The notes beneath the pieces were generated by a model. That model did no database searches and was not told the origin of the DNA. It was given only the letters and a program-made list of their open reading frames with translations. From positions 4,757,501 to 4,821,500 of the forward strand of contig OZ022256.1 of assembly GCA_963978905.1 (NCBI GenBank): a DNA stretch of 64,000 bases, read 5' to 3'. The stretch is from Trichostrongylus colubriformis. Taxonomy: Eukaryota > Nematoda > Chromadorea > Rhabditida > Trichostrongylidae. The translations under genes and the position numbers were made by a program. How positions within the stretch are numbered: the first letter of the stretch is position 1; the number at the start of each line of letters is the position of its first letter. Shown here piece by piece: positions 1 through 12,049 of the stretch.

Positions 1-3000
1 CTTCGAATAAGTAGTAATCAGCTTATTATAGTGTTTATTTTTGCTTTTAGCCAGTCATTAAGTCTTTGCATGCTATGACTGTGCCACCTCTTCGTTTCTT
101 CCTTCTACTGAAATTGTTCCATTTGACTTTGATTTGAATTACTTTTGAGCCCCATGGTCAACTTTTGATGAATCAAGTCTCCAAGCTCTTTTCCTGATGG
201 TCTCCGATGACCTTCACGGCTCCTAAGACCTTTTGCACAGCCCAAGGATGGGATGAAGTTTTACCCAGATTTATTTGGGCTTTCTAGGTTGGTAGGACAT
301 GTCGACAAGGAAAAGAACGTTGATAAAGATTAATCTGATTTCCCTCTCGCTCTTCTGTTTCAAACGGATCCATATCTCTAAACTCGTCCACGGTTCCCAC
401 TTAAAGTCAGGGACGTGGCGTAGCTTATAAAAATTGTTCACATTTCACTTTGCTCTGATTAATTTTTTCACTTTCTTCGGAGAAAAATTATCTTTCATAC
501 TTTCTCCAACCACATTGCAGAGGATCGAACACTAAGCGGGTTTTTCGGGCTACCATGTTCAATTAGTTCAATTACTGCTTCTTACTCGCTACCCCTTACC
601 CGAGTAATATCACTGAGAAGATCATCGCTCGAAAAGCCTATCGCTTTCTGATCAAAAATCTCTGTAGGCCTCTCTAAGAAGATCCCTGCCCGTGTAATCG
701 CATTGTGAAGCATGATTCAGCAGAACAGCTACGTATGCAATTTGTCCCCCCCCCCCCCCCCCCCGCTCTGCCTTTGGGCAACGGCTTGCTTCCGTCATCC
801 TGTGATAGGACGTTCTTTGAGTGAACATATAACTCGTACTCGTAGGCATAAAAGCACTTTTAAGAGTGAAACCACCTGTTCAACAGGTTTCGATGACCAT
901 CTCGGGCATGGCAACAAGTATTGCTATGCGTTGACCATATTTAAGTTCTTTATGCATTCATGTTGAGTATGTCGACGTCAGCGTCAGCTGCTCCCCAAAA
1001 AGGGGCAGCAGCCGTGGCTGGTGGTGCTCTCGTCTGATTTGAATAATCGTTGACTTCGTTCACGTTCAGTTCACATGACCATTGTTCATCCTAGTTAATG
1101 TTATTTGTTCAATAGCGGTGTGAATTTTAAGGGGAATGGGATGATACATCTCAAGCTGTTGCCTCCCTTCCCTCTCCCACCTCCCAACGACCCATTACGG
1201 GACCGACACCAGCTAGTTAAGTTACAGACTATATGACTAAGAATCAACAACAGTTTTTACATTGGAACCCCCAAGACAGATCTCCTTCATGCCGAGTAGT
1301 TATCCACCCAGTAGCTCCTCTTTGCCTACTCTGAGCTTTTGCCCCTCCTCCCCCCCCCCCAAGATTCATGGCACCGGCACCGGGTTCTGTAAAATTGAGT
1401 GTAATTGAGGAGCGGACAACCGCCTGGATGGGATGTGGTTCTGTCTCAGCCTACAAATGAAGATGATTGTCCTTGGACGTAATCTCCCAGCCTATCTTTT
1501 CTTTGCTAGTCCAGTGGTTGTCTTCTTCCTATTCATTTACCCGCTTCTGGGTATCAGCCGAAGTTTTCTTTTCTGGATATGGACCCGCTATGAATCTGAA
1601 AGGTTCTTTGCTCAGTCGCTGAGCTTGTAGTGACTCCAGCTGGCCAGATCGGAAGCTGTCGTCTAACTTCTTTGGGTCTTCGGGGCCCTATTCACTAGAA
1701 GTTAGTGGAACTGAAGGTATGGTCAGATTAGGCAAGTATGACAGGTAATGGGTGACTGAACCATTTAAAAAAGGCACGCTTTTGAACTTTGGAATAAAAA
1801 AAAATTTATTTAGTAAGTAATGAGTAAGTATGGGTGATGTGGAGAACCGGTTTAGTCGAATCAAATCGAGATACCATTTTTGTTTGAGGCCACCATTATA
1901 TGTGTTAAGTCTGACACATATATGAAACGAGAGGTTTCCCTCCAGTGATCTCCAAATGAAGACATCTTTATAGAAATCAGAGACGGTACCGTAACAATAC
2001 CGTACTTGCTCACATGACCATCGAGGCTGTCTATCTTAACCTGTTCCTCGACGGCCCACCTTGCCTTCTAGCTCTATAAATTGACTCCGTGCATTATGAT
2101 CCTCACTTTTTACTGTGCCTTATGGCATTCTCAATTGCGCATTCATATGTACAAACATTTTCAGTGCTATCGCAGTAAGGGGGAGGGGGCATCTTATAAA
2201 AAGTTGCTTATCTAAGCATCCAAGAGAGATCCTAGAGGGGTTATGCACATTGAGGCGTATACTTTTGCCTGAGCCTTAATGGAGGTGCGAAGGGGTTCCT
2301 TTCTCCCTTTGGGTTTGGGTAAAAATAATGTCCATAGTGGGATATCCCCCCCCCCATTGCGATAGCACCTACATACATTTTTATATTGGCCTTCCTTCAG
2401 CATTATTTATGGCGCGGAAGTCTTTTCGCACACAGCCTATGGGTGAAGGACCTTCGCGGTAGAATTCTTTATATGCAAGCCGGCGATTTCGTACTATGTA
2501 TGAAGTGGCCCAAGCATTTCGCAACCCCTCCGCCCCATTAGGAGCCGTTGAACACGGCATCAGCTTCCAATTAGAGTGGTAATTTTGAAACGGGCTACTG
2601 TTTGTCGTTGTTTTTTATTCAACTTCAGAAGAGGGGGGGGGGGGAGATCTGTGGTACATTTGCTCATAGGCGGGGCGCCGTTAAAATTAGTACGCGCACT
2701 CACGAGCTCCTTCTTCTCCTACTTTGAGTCGTGACCTCCCCACCTATCCCATTCATACAGCATCGAGACAAGCCTAAATCGTTTCCAGCCACTCGTTGAC
2801 GAGGAATGCGCCATGCTTCCACTCATAGCGGTTTTCGTTGACTCCTTTGGAACACATGCAAGATCCACCCGTTCATGTAGTTCCAAGATCCAAGCGCGCC
2901 AATACATTCACAACTTTTACTGAGACCCGGCTCCCCTGATAAGTTTTCTCTTTTTCGTACAAGTTCCGTGTACCATCTACGATAAGCGCTATCAGTAAGG

Positions 3001-3419
3001 AATGACACGAGTCTGTTGGCACCAACGTCAGAACCCCATTCCAGTTTCGTCAGCTGGTTGATCCAGGCGGACAGCATTGTGTGGGCCCGTAAACACAGAA
3101 TTGTGAACTTTAATGTTTCATCGTTGCTGTTGTGTTCATATATACAGCACAGTTAGGACCAGTTTCAGTCAACTTGCGCCATCCACTCCTGTCCCTCTGT
3201 CCCCCTCCCCCCGACGGTAACCGCCAGCCATTTGACCCGGAAACATCCCCGACATGTTGTTAACGATGTCTCTGTTGTGACAGCTACTTCCTTCTTTCAT
3301 TTCCTTGTGAAAAATCCGTTTGCGTTGTCAAACTACCAGCTTATCTCATGAGCTAATGAGCTTATTCTCTCGGTTTTTCTGTGACGCGTTACGTAGCCGA
3401 TGTCACTTGTTCCTCCCAG
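1..3419. other. Left flank with no confident gene
   Basis: I see no supportable gene here. It holds poly-C/poly-G runs near 746, 1350, 2346 and 2633. A possible 3' terminal exon lies at 51-137 on the plus strand: a TTTTAG-type acceptor followed by 28 open codons and TGA, too short to call. A minus-strand open frame at 2823-3077 (84 codons, with a GTAAAAG donor-like site inside) has a plausible composition but no recognisable motif. Confidence 0.5.
746..764. repeat. Poly-C run of 19
   Basis: The longest of at least 13 G or C runs of 10 or more bases in this window. It generates a Pro- or Gly-rich false open frame on each strand. Confidence 0.9.
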
Positions 3420-5716
3420 CTCATCAGCCATCATTTCAGATGATGTTGCCCAAGAACCTCAAGGTGTTGAAAAGGTCCATTTCCGAGAAAATCCTTCGAA
3501 AGCCCCTACAAAAGTGAGTTTTTTGTCATTTATTTTCTCGTTCTTTATGCAGTTCTTTATTAATTATATGAATAAGCAAGTGAATAAATCAGTGTTTAAG
3601 CAAACGTGCAGGAATGTGTTGCCACCGAATCACTCGCCCTCATGACATCCTTCCTGTCACTTCATGAATTTTTTTGAAATTCCTCCATTTATTTGTGAAT
3701 CTGTAGCAAACAAGAGCACGAGGAATTACAGCTGAAGCTTTACCATTCTTTCTACATACCTTGGAGATGATTCCGTGAGAAGCCTCCGTTGGAAGGTCTT
3801 CAGTAAGGGAGCACCTGTAGTAGTAGAGATTCTCATGTACTTTGAGGATACCCCCATATGTTAGCCGGGTGTATATCGTTAGGACAGAAACGTCGCGTGG
3901 CCGTGTTCGGCACGCGATGGGATGGTGCGAGCTATGCGCGCCGTATTAGCTGAGTCCTGAAGCGATTACGCCTAGAATGAGGCGTAGAGCACCGTCATCG
4001 CTTCAAGACCCATCCGATACGGCGCGCATAGCGCACCATCTCGCGCGCCATACACGGCCACGCGACGTTTCCGTCCTAAAGATATACACCTTATGTTAGC
4101 CAACCCCATTCTACCACTGCCCTAGGATCGAGTTATTACAACTCCATTATACAATCGACAGCACGATTTTTCTTGAGGAGTTACAATATTCTGTTAACAG
4201 TATACTCGTGGATTCCCGCTTTTACTTTGAACTTTCTCGCACGAATGTTCCCTTTTTTTACACAAACGAAATGGAACGCCGACATGAATAGCTCTCCAAA
4301 GTTGAAAGGGCTATATCACGAATAGGCAAAAACTATGGAACTCATGCATAACACATTTTCGCTTGGATCTGACATTAGTACAGCTAGTTTGTGTCCCTTT
4401 AATAGAGCAGTTTTTTAGCTTTAAGAATTGTGCGGCGTTACATTCGATAGTCAAGTGCACAGCGAACTGCGGAGTTGGCGTCACGCTGTGCACCGGAGCC
4501 TTTGAATAGAACGCAAAAACGTAATATTAGTGCAGGAATGCCATAGAATTCTGGTACTGAGCAATTCTTCGAGGGAAAACTCGTTTACCAGCTTAACGAG
4601 CGAAACCTCAATATTTGAAGTGGTCGATTCAATGAATACAATATGGGAATGGGCCCTCACAAGAGGATGAATGTGGGGGAGGGGGGGGGGGTAAAAAACT
4701 CACACGTCAGGGATCAGTCAACATGACTAAATGAAGATCCCAATCATAGCAAGCTGACGCACCATTTCCAGTTTACTGGGTATGGAAAGCAGAAGAAAGC
4801 GGGAGTGAATAGTATCGCTCTATCTTTTCTATTAGGGAACATTAACAGTCTTTGACGTTTTCAACCTAGAAAGCATCAGTTCTAGTAGTGACCATGATTC
4901 ACTTCAAGATTATGCCTGAGTATTGCGACTTTTTTCCAATAAACTTCATGTAAAAAACAACAAAACGTTTGGAAATGACTTAACGAAGAGTAAGCAACTT
5001 CATTGCTTGAAACGAATGGAGAAAATTAGTTCAAAAAAGTACACGGAAAGTTTTTTTAACGAAAAAACAGTACTGAAGCCATCGATAGGCTTACAGCTCC
5101 AATTATCTACTCGCAGGTCGTGCCGTAGATAGCCCGCAGAATTTCTTAGATGAACCACAATTTAGCGTGAACCCACCAAGTGATGCCATCTCCAGCTGCT
5201 CCCTAGCATATGCCTCAAGCTTTCATAATAAAACAAGGCGCTCCAAAGAAATTTCTTCAGGTTTTCGGGCCTGAACTTCAAATTGCAAAAATGTTACTTT
5301 CCAATACGTTCCTTTTGCTTTATTTCTTCTATGACACCCTTTATAAACATAATAAAAACTTTCATTTTAAGGCAAAATGTGGTCGAAACGACTCAATCGA
5401 GACAGTGCGCTTCCGTGTCCCAGTCCTCACAAGACGAAGATGATCCTTATCAAGTAAGCGGATTTCGTTCAGTTCAATTTTGCTTACACAACATCTTCCA
5501 CGTGACTCACCGATCCGTTTCTTATAGGAGATCCTTCGGACCTACAATGATAACGTCTCACACCTGGTATTTCATGGATCCTCATTAAAATCGATGACAA
5601 ACCTCGATTTTGAATCAGTAAATCAACCGCTCAGAACCACAGGCTCATGCCGTGTACGATTTCAAGAAAGGTCTGATCTCGAGGGAAGGACACGAAAAAC
5701 TGCAGAGAGTGCTTAA
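3420..5716 (+). CDS. 3' exons of an unidentified spliced gene
   Basis: I do not recognise the product. Four exons are inferred from splice sites and phase: 3420-3513 (CCTCCCAG acceptor, GTGAGT donor), 5261-5292 (TTTCTTCAG acceptor, weak GTTACT donor), 5372-5453 (TTTTAAG acceptor, GTAAGC donor) and 5528-5716 (TTATAG acceptor, ending in TAA). Phases agree across all three introns, and the last exon is 62 clean codons. The predicted protein piece is hydrophilic, Ser/Gln/Glu/Asp-rich and has no membrane segment. It includes SQSSQDEDDPYQ just before the last exon and a basic Arg/Lys tail, so it resembles a disordered C-terminal region. The 5' exons were not found; they lie upstream or were missed. 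The first intron is about 1.75 kb and contains nothing recognisable. The terminal exon is the best supported part; the 32-nt exon is the least certain because of its donor. Confidence 0.45.
3867..4091. mobile_element. Foldback MITE with 10-bp target duplication
   Basis: A 225-bp element whose two halves are inverted repeats of each other, ending in GGTGTATATC and GATATACACC. It is flanked on both sides by the same ten bases, TATGTTAGCC (3857-3866 and 4092-4101). A 9-10 bp duplication is typical of Mutator-like elements among DNA transposons. There is no coding capacity. Related arms occur at 14.8-15.3, 18.8, 38.9 and 45.3 kb. Confidence 0.8.
4102..5260. other. Intronic interval, no element recognised
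   Basis: If the gene model ending at 5716 is right, this is intron. It contains a run of 11 G at 4681-4691 and nothing else I can name. Confidence 0.4.
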
Positions 5717-6074
5717 GTACATTGTAGTTATTGTTGATTACTGTTCTATTAATTTGATATAATTAATATACATATATTAGTCGACGAATTTATGCTGTTG
5801 ATATCACTGATGCAAGTGTTTCATTGTCGGGTTGAAATGAATTATTCTTAGTCCAGTGTTTGTGAAATGAGAAAAAACACCGGAAAGTATTCAGATTCTT
5901 CCAAACGAAAGGCTCTCACAGTTCGAGAATCCAGAAAAGTGCCGGAGAGAAAATAGCTTGTTTCAATCACCTCGAAAGGGCCTTGTATCGGCTAGGGTGA
6001 CCCTATTCTTGCAATCTTCGCTTTTTCCTAGCGCTAGTCTCCCGTCGTTGCGGAGTCAGTCCATTGCTCTCCTA

Positions 6075-6902
6075 TTATGTTGGACCATAATTTCTGTAAC
6101 ACCTTTTATTTTTCTTGGGGAAAACCGTGGAAGCTTCTGGAAATCTGGTAGTGGGTAGTATGTAAAGCGAAAGAAAAGGACTACTGATCAACACATTCAT
6201 ATTCTCTATGGCTTCAACTAGCAGTAAATCTATGACAATTTCGCGAAAGGGGCGAAATTCACGAACACCGCCCCGGTTCCTCAGCATGCAAGGCCACTAA
6301 CCGAATCAACCAGTCGATGGGCCCAGGTACTTCTCTCATATGGAGGCAACCCGATGGCTCGATCGACTCAAATTGAAACGAAAAAAAAAAAATTTCGAAA
6401 AATTGCAAAAAGAATTTTTTTTTCAAAATTTTCAAAAAACGTGGAACTGTAACCATCCAACACGGCAGTCACTGCCGATCTCTACTGTAGCAAAACTTAC
6501 CGGAAAAATGGCCCGAGACCTCTTCCTCCACGACAACGCTCGCCCACATGTGGCAAAGTTGGCGTGTTAAAAGATCCAGGGCCTTGGTTGGACGAAGCTC
6601 TCCCACCCACCGTAATCTCCGGACATGGCCCCAACTGTCTACCACCTATTCTGATCCCTGATCCACTTCCTCGATGGACGGCAGCTCAAAGATGACGATT
6701 ATCTCAAAATTGACCTCCAGACTTTCTTCGACCAGAAATCCCCAGACTTCTAAAAACAAAGCATCTATTATTTCCCTATTCGCTGGCAATATATTGTTGA
6801 TTATAATGGTACATACTTTGTTGACTGAAGTTAGACACAAATAAAGAAAAATAAATTTGAAATTTTTCTTCATTGTGGGACAGAAATTATGGTTCAACCT
6901 GA
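6075..6902 (+). mobile_element. Internally deleted mariner, decayed copy
   Basis: This is a Tc1/mariner element of 828 bp, flanked by TA (6073-6074 and 6903-6904). The terminal inverted repeats are imperfect: TTATGTTGGACCATAATTTC on the left against TCAGGTTGAACCATAATTTC read from the right. The plus strand encodes a broken C-terminal transposase with the HDNARPHVAKLAC motif that carries the second catalytic Asp, followed by SPDMAP. The third catalytic Asp of the usual DYHLF motif reads Val (TVYHLF), and several stops interrupt the frame. The block carrying the first Asp is absent. It shares both structure and deletion with the copy at 7880-8733, in the opposite orientation about 1 kb away. 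It is non-autonomous and inactive. Confidence 0.85.
6340..6829 (+). pseudogene. Mariner transposase fragment, interrupted
   Basis: This is the transposase remnant inside the element at 6075-6902. Mariner transposase is a DD34D nuclease that cuts and pastes between TIRs at TA sites. Only the second catalytic Asp (in HDNARPH) is visible. The domain around the first is deleted, and the third is replaced by Val. Stops follow LAC and lie before SPDMAP and after the HLF motif. The reading frame otherwise follows the same product as the minus-strand copy at 7954-8583, including FLDGRQLKDDDYLK and FFDQKSPDF. Confidence 0.8.
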
Positions 6903-6992
6903 TACATAGTTTTTGTGAAGGGTTCTTCACCGGCAGGCTTGTCAACCCGCTGGTCGCCACCATTTTGCAACTCCTTAAAAGGCCTGGTTTGT

Positions 6993-7071
6993 GTACCTCG
7001 CAGGGATTAAACTCCGTGATTTTAAAGTGCAGACGTGGGCCTGCAAACTTACCAACTTGGCTATCCGCGCC
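6993..7071 (-). other. tRNA-like remnant (possible SINE head)
   Basis: Read on the minus strand, the segment starts GGCGCGGATAGCCAAGTTGG, which fits a tRNA acceptor/D-arm with an A-box, and continues to a degenerate B-box-like stretch (GGAGTTTAATCC) followed by CTGCGAGG. A TGCAG/CTGCA stem sits where an anticodon arm would be, but its loop is 8 nt, and the acceptor stem does not close. This suggests a decayed tRNA or tRNA-derived SINE head, not a working tRNA gene. Confidence 0.35.
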
Positions 7072-7879
7072 TTATATCTCTACTCGTATCGTGTGGTAAC
7101 CCATTGCCATAATCGCTCAGTGAACTAGTGACAACTCACCCTGATGCCCCCCTTTAGCGAAGTCAAGTGCGCTTTTTTGACTCCTCTTGTCGTTAGCGAT
7201 CAATAGGACATCTTCGGTCCTCTCAAAACCTAACGCTTTGTGGTATGCACAGCCAGTGTTAGCCATCGTGATCGAGAAAAAACTGGGGGAGTCACTGAGT
7301 TACTGAAAAGGCCTTCAGCTGTCACTATAATCAAAACGATGGCCTTACGTTTCACTCTATCTGTATCGTTAGCAATAAACGGTTTGCATTATGAACACTT
7401 TCAGTGTTAGTAAACCCAGTCGGAAGCAGTAAGTCACGGGGCGATTGATCAGCCTATATGAACTTCAAATAACTCTCTGCTAGCAATATCCTAAGTTCAG
7501 GATGTTAGGATCGCACACCATAATCAAAAATCACCTCAAGATCAATCAAAATCACTTAACTTTGCACGAAAAAAGAGATGCCAAATAGCAAGTGTTTAAT
7601 AAATGTAATATGAAAGTTTACATGAAAGAGTAAAAGTGAGGAACGGGATGAAGGATGCACTACAATACATTTATTTCCTCCCTGGTCTGTAGCATTTTAT
7701 GTATTCACAGAGGCAGTGCTTTTCATTCGACGCCAATTTTTTTACTACAAAATGCATTGTATGTGTCATGCATCTAGAAAATCAACAAATGTCGTATATC
7801 GATTACAGTACATCATCCTGACATCCTGAACATATAAGCTTGACACATATTTGTCACGGTCTCACACTGATGCTATCTA
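7072..7879. other. Intergenic, nothing recognised
   Basis: This AT-rich sequence between the two mariner copies has no long open frame, tRNA or inverted repeat that I can support. Confidence 0.5.
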
Positions 7880-8733
7880 TTAGGTTGGACGGGAAGTTCT
7901 GGGACACCTTGTGAGAAAAATTCAATTTATTTTAATTTTACTCACATGTAACTTCAGTCACCAAAGTATGCACCATCGTGATCTACAATGTACTGCCAAC
8001 GCTCAGGAAGATCGTAGATACCCTTCCGGTAGAATTCGGGAGACTTCTGGTCAAAGAAGTTCTGGAGCCCGCTCTTGAGATCGTCGTCATCTTTGAACTG
8101 TCGCCCGTCAAGGAAGTGGCTCAACGACCGGAATAGGTGGTAGTCAGTTGGGGACATGTCCGGGGAATATGGTGGGTGGGGAAGCGTCGTCCAGCCGAGG
8201 TCCTGGATCCTTTGACACGCCAACTTTGCCACATGTGGGTGAGCGTTATCGTGGAGGAAGAGGTCTTGGTCCATTTTTCCGGTAAGTTTTGGCGCTCCGG
8301 TGTCCAATTGCCTGCAGTAGAGATCGGCAGTGGCTGTCGTGTTGGATGGTAACAGTTTCCTATTTTTTTGAAAATTTTCAAAAAAAAAAAGTTTTTTTCT
8401 CAATGCAATTTTTTGAATATTTTCCTGTTCCAATTTGAGCCGATCGAGCCATCGGGCTGCCGCCATATGAGAGACAGTACCTGGGTCCATCGACTGGTTA
8501 ATTTTGTTAGTGGCCTCGCATGCTGAGGAACCGAGGCGGTGTTCGTGAATTTCGCACCTTTCGCGAAATTGCCGTAAATTCACTGCTAGTTGAAGCCGTA
8601 GAGAATATGAATGTGCTATTCAGAAGCCCTTTTCAGACGCTTCATATACCCCCCACTACCAAATGCTCCCGAAGCTTTACAGGTTTCTACAGGAAAAAAC
8701 AAAAAGTGTCCCAGAACTTCCCGTCCAACCTAA
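7880..8733 (-). mobile_element. Internally deleted mariner, better preserved copy
   Basis: An 854-bp mariner with near-perfect TIRs (TTAGGTTGGACGGGAAGTTC... at each end) and a TA duplication (7878-7879, 8734-8735). A full mariner is about 1.3 kb, so roughly 450 bp are missing from the transposase. It belongs to the same family and has the same deletion as 6075-6902, so the pair probably represents a non-autonomous lineage and not two independent deletions. Confidence 0.9.
7954..8583 (-). pseudogene. Mariner transposase, N-terminally deleted (DD34D)
   Basis: A 209-codon open frame covers the C-terminal part of a mariner transposase (full length is about 345 residues). Visible motifs are HDNAHPHVAKLAC with the second catalytic Asp, then HPPYSPDMSPTDYHLF with the third Asp. 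There are 34 residues between them, the mariner DD34D signature. The protein then continues through FLDGRQFKDDDDLK to the C-terminal YFGD. The region with the first catalytic Asp and the DNA-binding helix-turn-helix are missing, so no active nuclease is expected. The frame has stayed open, so this insertion is younger than the copy at 6075. Confidence 0.85.
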
Positions 8734-9006
8734 TATAATGCTTATACGTGATTTTCACGTGTCATTCATATTAAATGGACTCGGTGAAGCCTTTTGTGCA
8801 GAAGCACTGACAATAATCGTTTTCAAGAGACCTTTTGCAAAGTTCTCCATGTTCGTGCAGCACGAAATTCATTTTTTATACTTGTGAGTATGTCTGTTGG
8901 TGCACGAATAAACTCGCATGAGAAGGAAAGTGCAAATGCGTTTCTTCGAGGAGGATAGTGTTTCTGGGACAAGAGAGGGATGTGGGAACATGATCTAGGG
9001 AATATT
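8734..9006. other. Short spacer
   Basis: Unique-looking sequence between two transposons, with no gene visible. Confidence 0.4.
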
Positions 9007-9750
9007 CAGGGGGTGCCAAAAAAGCTATTTTGCTCACGGCTCACATCCGCTAAGTATACAAAATATAGGGAAACGAGAAAGGTAAAACTATTAGGAAAAA
9101 ACACTCTCGAAATGTTCCTTTAGGAATAGGAGCAAGCTGAGACTCACTACTTTCACCTCCATCGAAATACGGAGCCTTGAATCAGCGCAGTCGGGCTTCA
9201 GAGCACCTACGGTATCAAGATCCGCTTGAAACAGTGGAGCCTGGTTCCGTGGTAGATCTTTTGTGGGAAGCTCCCCAAGGACTGGCCCTTAGGTCCATGG
9301 AAGTCACACGTCACAGAGTCCTTGCTGCTCGGACAACGCTGCTATGATACCAATTATCATTTTTCATTCCTCGAACCTGCCTCCGGAGTGGTTTCAGTAA
9401 TGAGTGCACGTTCTGGTTCTTGGAAACGAAGGGCGCTGGGAGCCTGGAAAAACGGAATTTATTAGAACACCACCCAATTTGAATCCTCGGTACCCAGAGT
9501 GAACGGACCTCAGCAAGGTTGCGAGCGAGGGCGACAAAACTTCGGATATTGCCCAGTTGCGGTGACACATCTTGTTCACTCTTTTCTCGCTCCAGTTCCA
9601 GCTCGTGCAGAAGGCTGTCACAGAGTAAGGTGATAGAGCGAGGTCTGCTTTCAAAGTTGGAGATGGAAATACCTCGTCAGAATTAGCTGAAGTTCGACTA
9701 AAGTAGGGTTGAAAGTGGAGGAGAGAAAATTACCTTTTTGGCACCCTCTG
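9007..9750. mobile_element. Tc1-ended MITE, copy 1
   Basis: A 744-bp element bounded by CAGGGGGTGCCAAAAAAGC on the left and the inverse of CAGAGGGTGCCAAAAAGG on the right; TA follows the right end (9751-9752) and TT precedes the left end. The CAG-start and TA target fit Tc1/mariner-type MITEs. It shares internal blocks with 46957-47828, for example GATGTGAGC-type and GGGAAACGAG-type blocks and CCACGGAACC. It encodes no transposase. The minus-strand open frames inside it (9311-9654) are incidental. Confidence 0.7.
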
Positions 9751-9752
9751 TA

Positions 9753-12000
9753 GCTGTTTTGTTTTGTACCCACCAAGGTACTCATATGAGACCACCCATG
9801 GAAGTGACGCGTTTTCTGGGCTAAGTTACTTCATGTGAGCAGTATGTCTAACAAAAGATCATGTCAAAGTTATCTGTGTAGGTAAAGTGATGTATAGATC
9901 AAGGAAGCGAACGTGTAGCCGCCGACTGCCTGTTTTTCTTCAGCAGAGCCTCCTCAGTAGCTGTTCGTTATACTCAGACTTTACTTCATGTGAAGACCTC
10001 AGATGGAGCTGAAATTGTAAACAGCGGTGTGGAAACTCGAACGAAACACTGGGAATCGAAGTGGAGGCTCAGGGAAAACGATTCTCACACTGTTGCCACC
10101 TCGTATTTTAACGATTATTTAACGACATGACACCGTTGGTTCTATCATATCTCTGTGAAAGCCACTAGCCACCAACGGATGGGTCACGCCATAAGTATAA
10201 TCTTAATCCGCTCATCCGTACACTCATATACATGCTTTCTAAATAAAGCATCTCATCGTTGAGCCGTCTGCAATCATAATCTTCCGACAGGGTTCCCCAC
10301 TTTCTCTGTGAATTATCTGTGATATAAGGACACAAGTGTGGATAGCCTTATGTCGAATTTTCGATTTGCGGTGTAGTACTCACAGCGCCACAAGTTCAGC
10401 GGCTGCAATTCCACCTAGGACGCAAGAGGCTGGTACCGTGGAGGTCCTTCGAGGAAATAGCTGTTTATCGCATCATTATCGAAAACAATAACTACATATT
10501 GCAGTTTAGCATACAAAATAATAACATAAAAAGTAAAAGAAACAATAACATCGCATAGTAAAATCTTAATCAAGAAATTCTTGATTGGGGGTAAAACTTT
10601 GAAGGAAGTGTACGCAATGTACGCCATCACAGGCGAAGAAACTTGTCGTTTCGCTCACCGCTCGCGGCAGCGCGAAAACTCGACGTAAGGCTACACATCT
10701 GGGACACAACGAGTACACAGCCGCCCAACCACACTTACTGTAATTTAAAAATGTGATGGTAAAGTTTTCTGGCACTAATCAATCCTTACTGGGATGCGCC
10801 AGGCGTTCTAGTTCCATTCGGAATCGTGTCAGCAGGTGAGTGCCGTTTGGGCTAAACTGTGACTTGCGGGACCAGCCGAGTGGAAGGGTTGGTTGGTCTG
10901 GGCGGACACTGATCGAAATTTGTTATCAGCACCATGAGAGCGGTTGTGTGAGTCCCCTCTCATCGCACCAACTCCTCCCTAACAATAACCTAACACTCGA
11001 AAAAAAACTCATTTATCACTGTATACTACATGACAGACGCCTGGAGGGTTATTTTGTTGACCTCTCGCCAGTGTTATGGAGTAGACAGTCATGCGGCCTG
11101 TGACTAACGATCAGCTTTTCCGTGCACCTCTATCATGGAGGGCGTAAAGAGTGCACAGGAAAGGATAGGATGGCATAGCGGCAATGCATCGTGGACAACG
11201 AGACTTCTCTGACCACTGAGCAGAACTGCAAATTAGGTGTGCGAGAACTACTAAACATAAGTATGACATAGTACATAATGACACTTCGAGAGCCTCTTGA
11301 TCCAGATGCAGGGTCACGCGCTCATGCCTTAACTCAAAGTTCTTTACGTTCATACAACGTTCAACACTGTGTCATAGTAGGCAAACTCTAATGATGGAAA
11401 CACGACTTTTATTTCACTAGGTATGCCTGGATCTGCGCTTCACATACGCCAGGGGGTGGAAACCGTCTTTCTCGTTTTAGGTGGAAGACCCTCAAGAGTT
11501 GTTGAGGAGATTCATTCCAGTAGAGTCTCGCGTAATATAGAAAATCGGTACTACGATATATTAGTGATGCGAGGGTGCTGATATCTTTTTCTTCAGCAAT
11601 TACTCTCAAATAAATAATAAATAAACGAATAAATAAATAAGTAAATAAGACAATTAAACAAATAAACAAGTAAACAAAAAAAGATGGTTGCTGGAAAATA
11701 AATAAACGAGTGAAGTAAACAAGATGGTTGCTGGACTCTTTGAAATTCCAGCATGTTTAAAAAATGATGGAATGGAATGGTTACTACTTGCTCCAGGATG
11801 CCTGCTAAATTTGGAGTCAAGAAAGCATTATTGTGCACATTATTATATGGGGGGGGGGGGGTCTCACATCGAAGAATCAGCCTATTTTCCGTTTCGCACG
11901 GGCCCTCAGACGGTCTTTAAAGAGACCTGGAGGGGCAATTTTGGCTTACGGCAAGACCCACCGTAGCGCTTGCAGTTCGATAGGTTACACGCATTGGAGA
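9753..12000. other. Intergenic, no gene recognised
   Basis: It contains an AT-rich simple repeat of TAAA/CAAA type at about 11603-11720, and a run of 13 G at 11849-11861. I saw no exon with paired splice sites that I would defend. Confidence 0.5.
11603..11720. repeat. (AAAT/AAAC)n low-complexity tract
   Basis: Tandem AAATAAAT and AAACAAAT units with point changes make a simple repeat. It creates a false open frame on the minus strand, rich in Phe, Leu and Tyr. Confidence 0.8.
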
Positions 12001-12049
12001 TGATACCGACATCCTAAGACGTCGATAATGGATTTTTTTGCCACAAACA

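Noticed and set aside
712..966. Frame with a proline run
   Set aside because: The proline run is the 19-C homopolymer; nothing else in it looks coding.
1433..1630. 65-codon frame with hydrophobic segments
   Set aside because: T-rich DNA gives Phe/Leu/Val by chance; no splice sites or family match.
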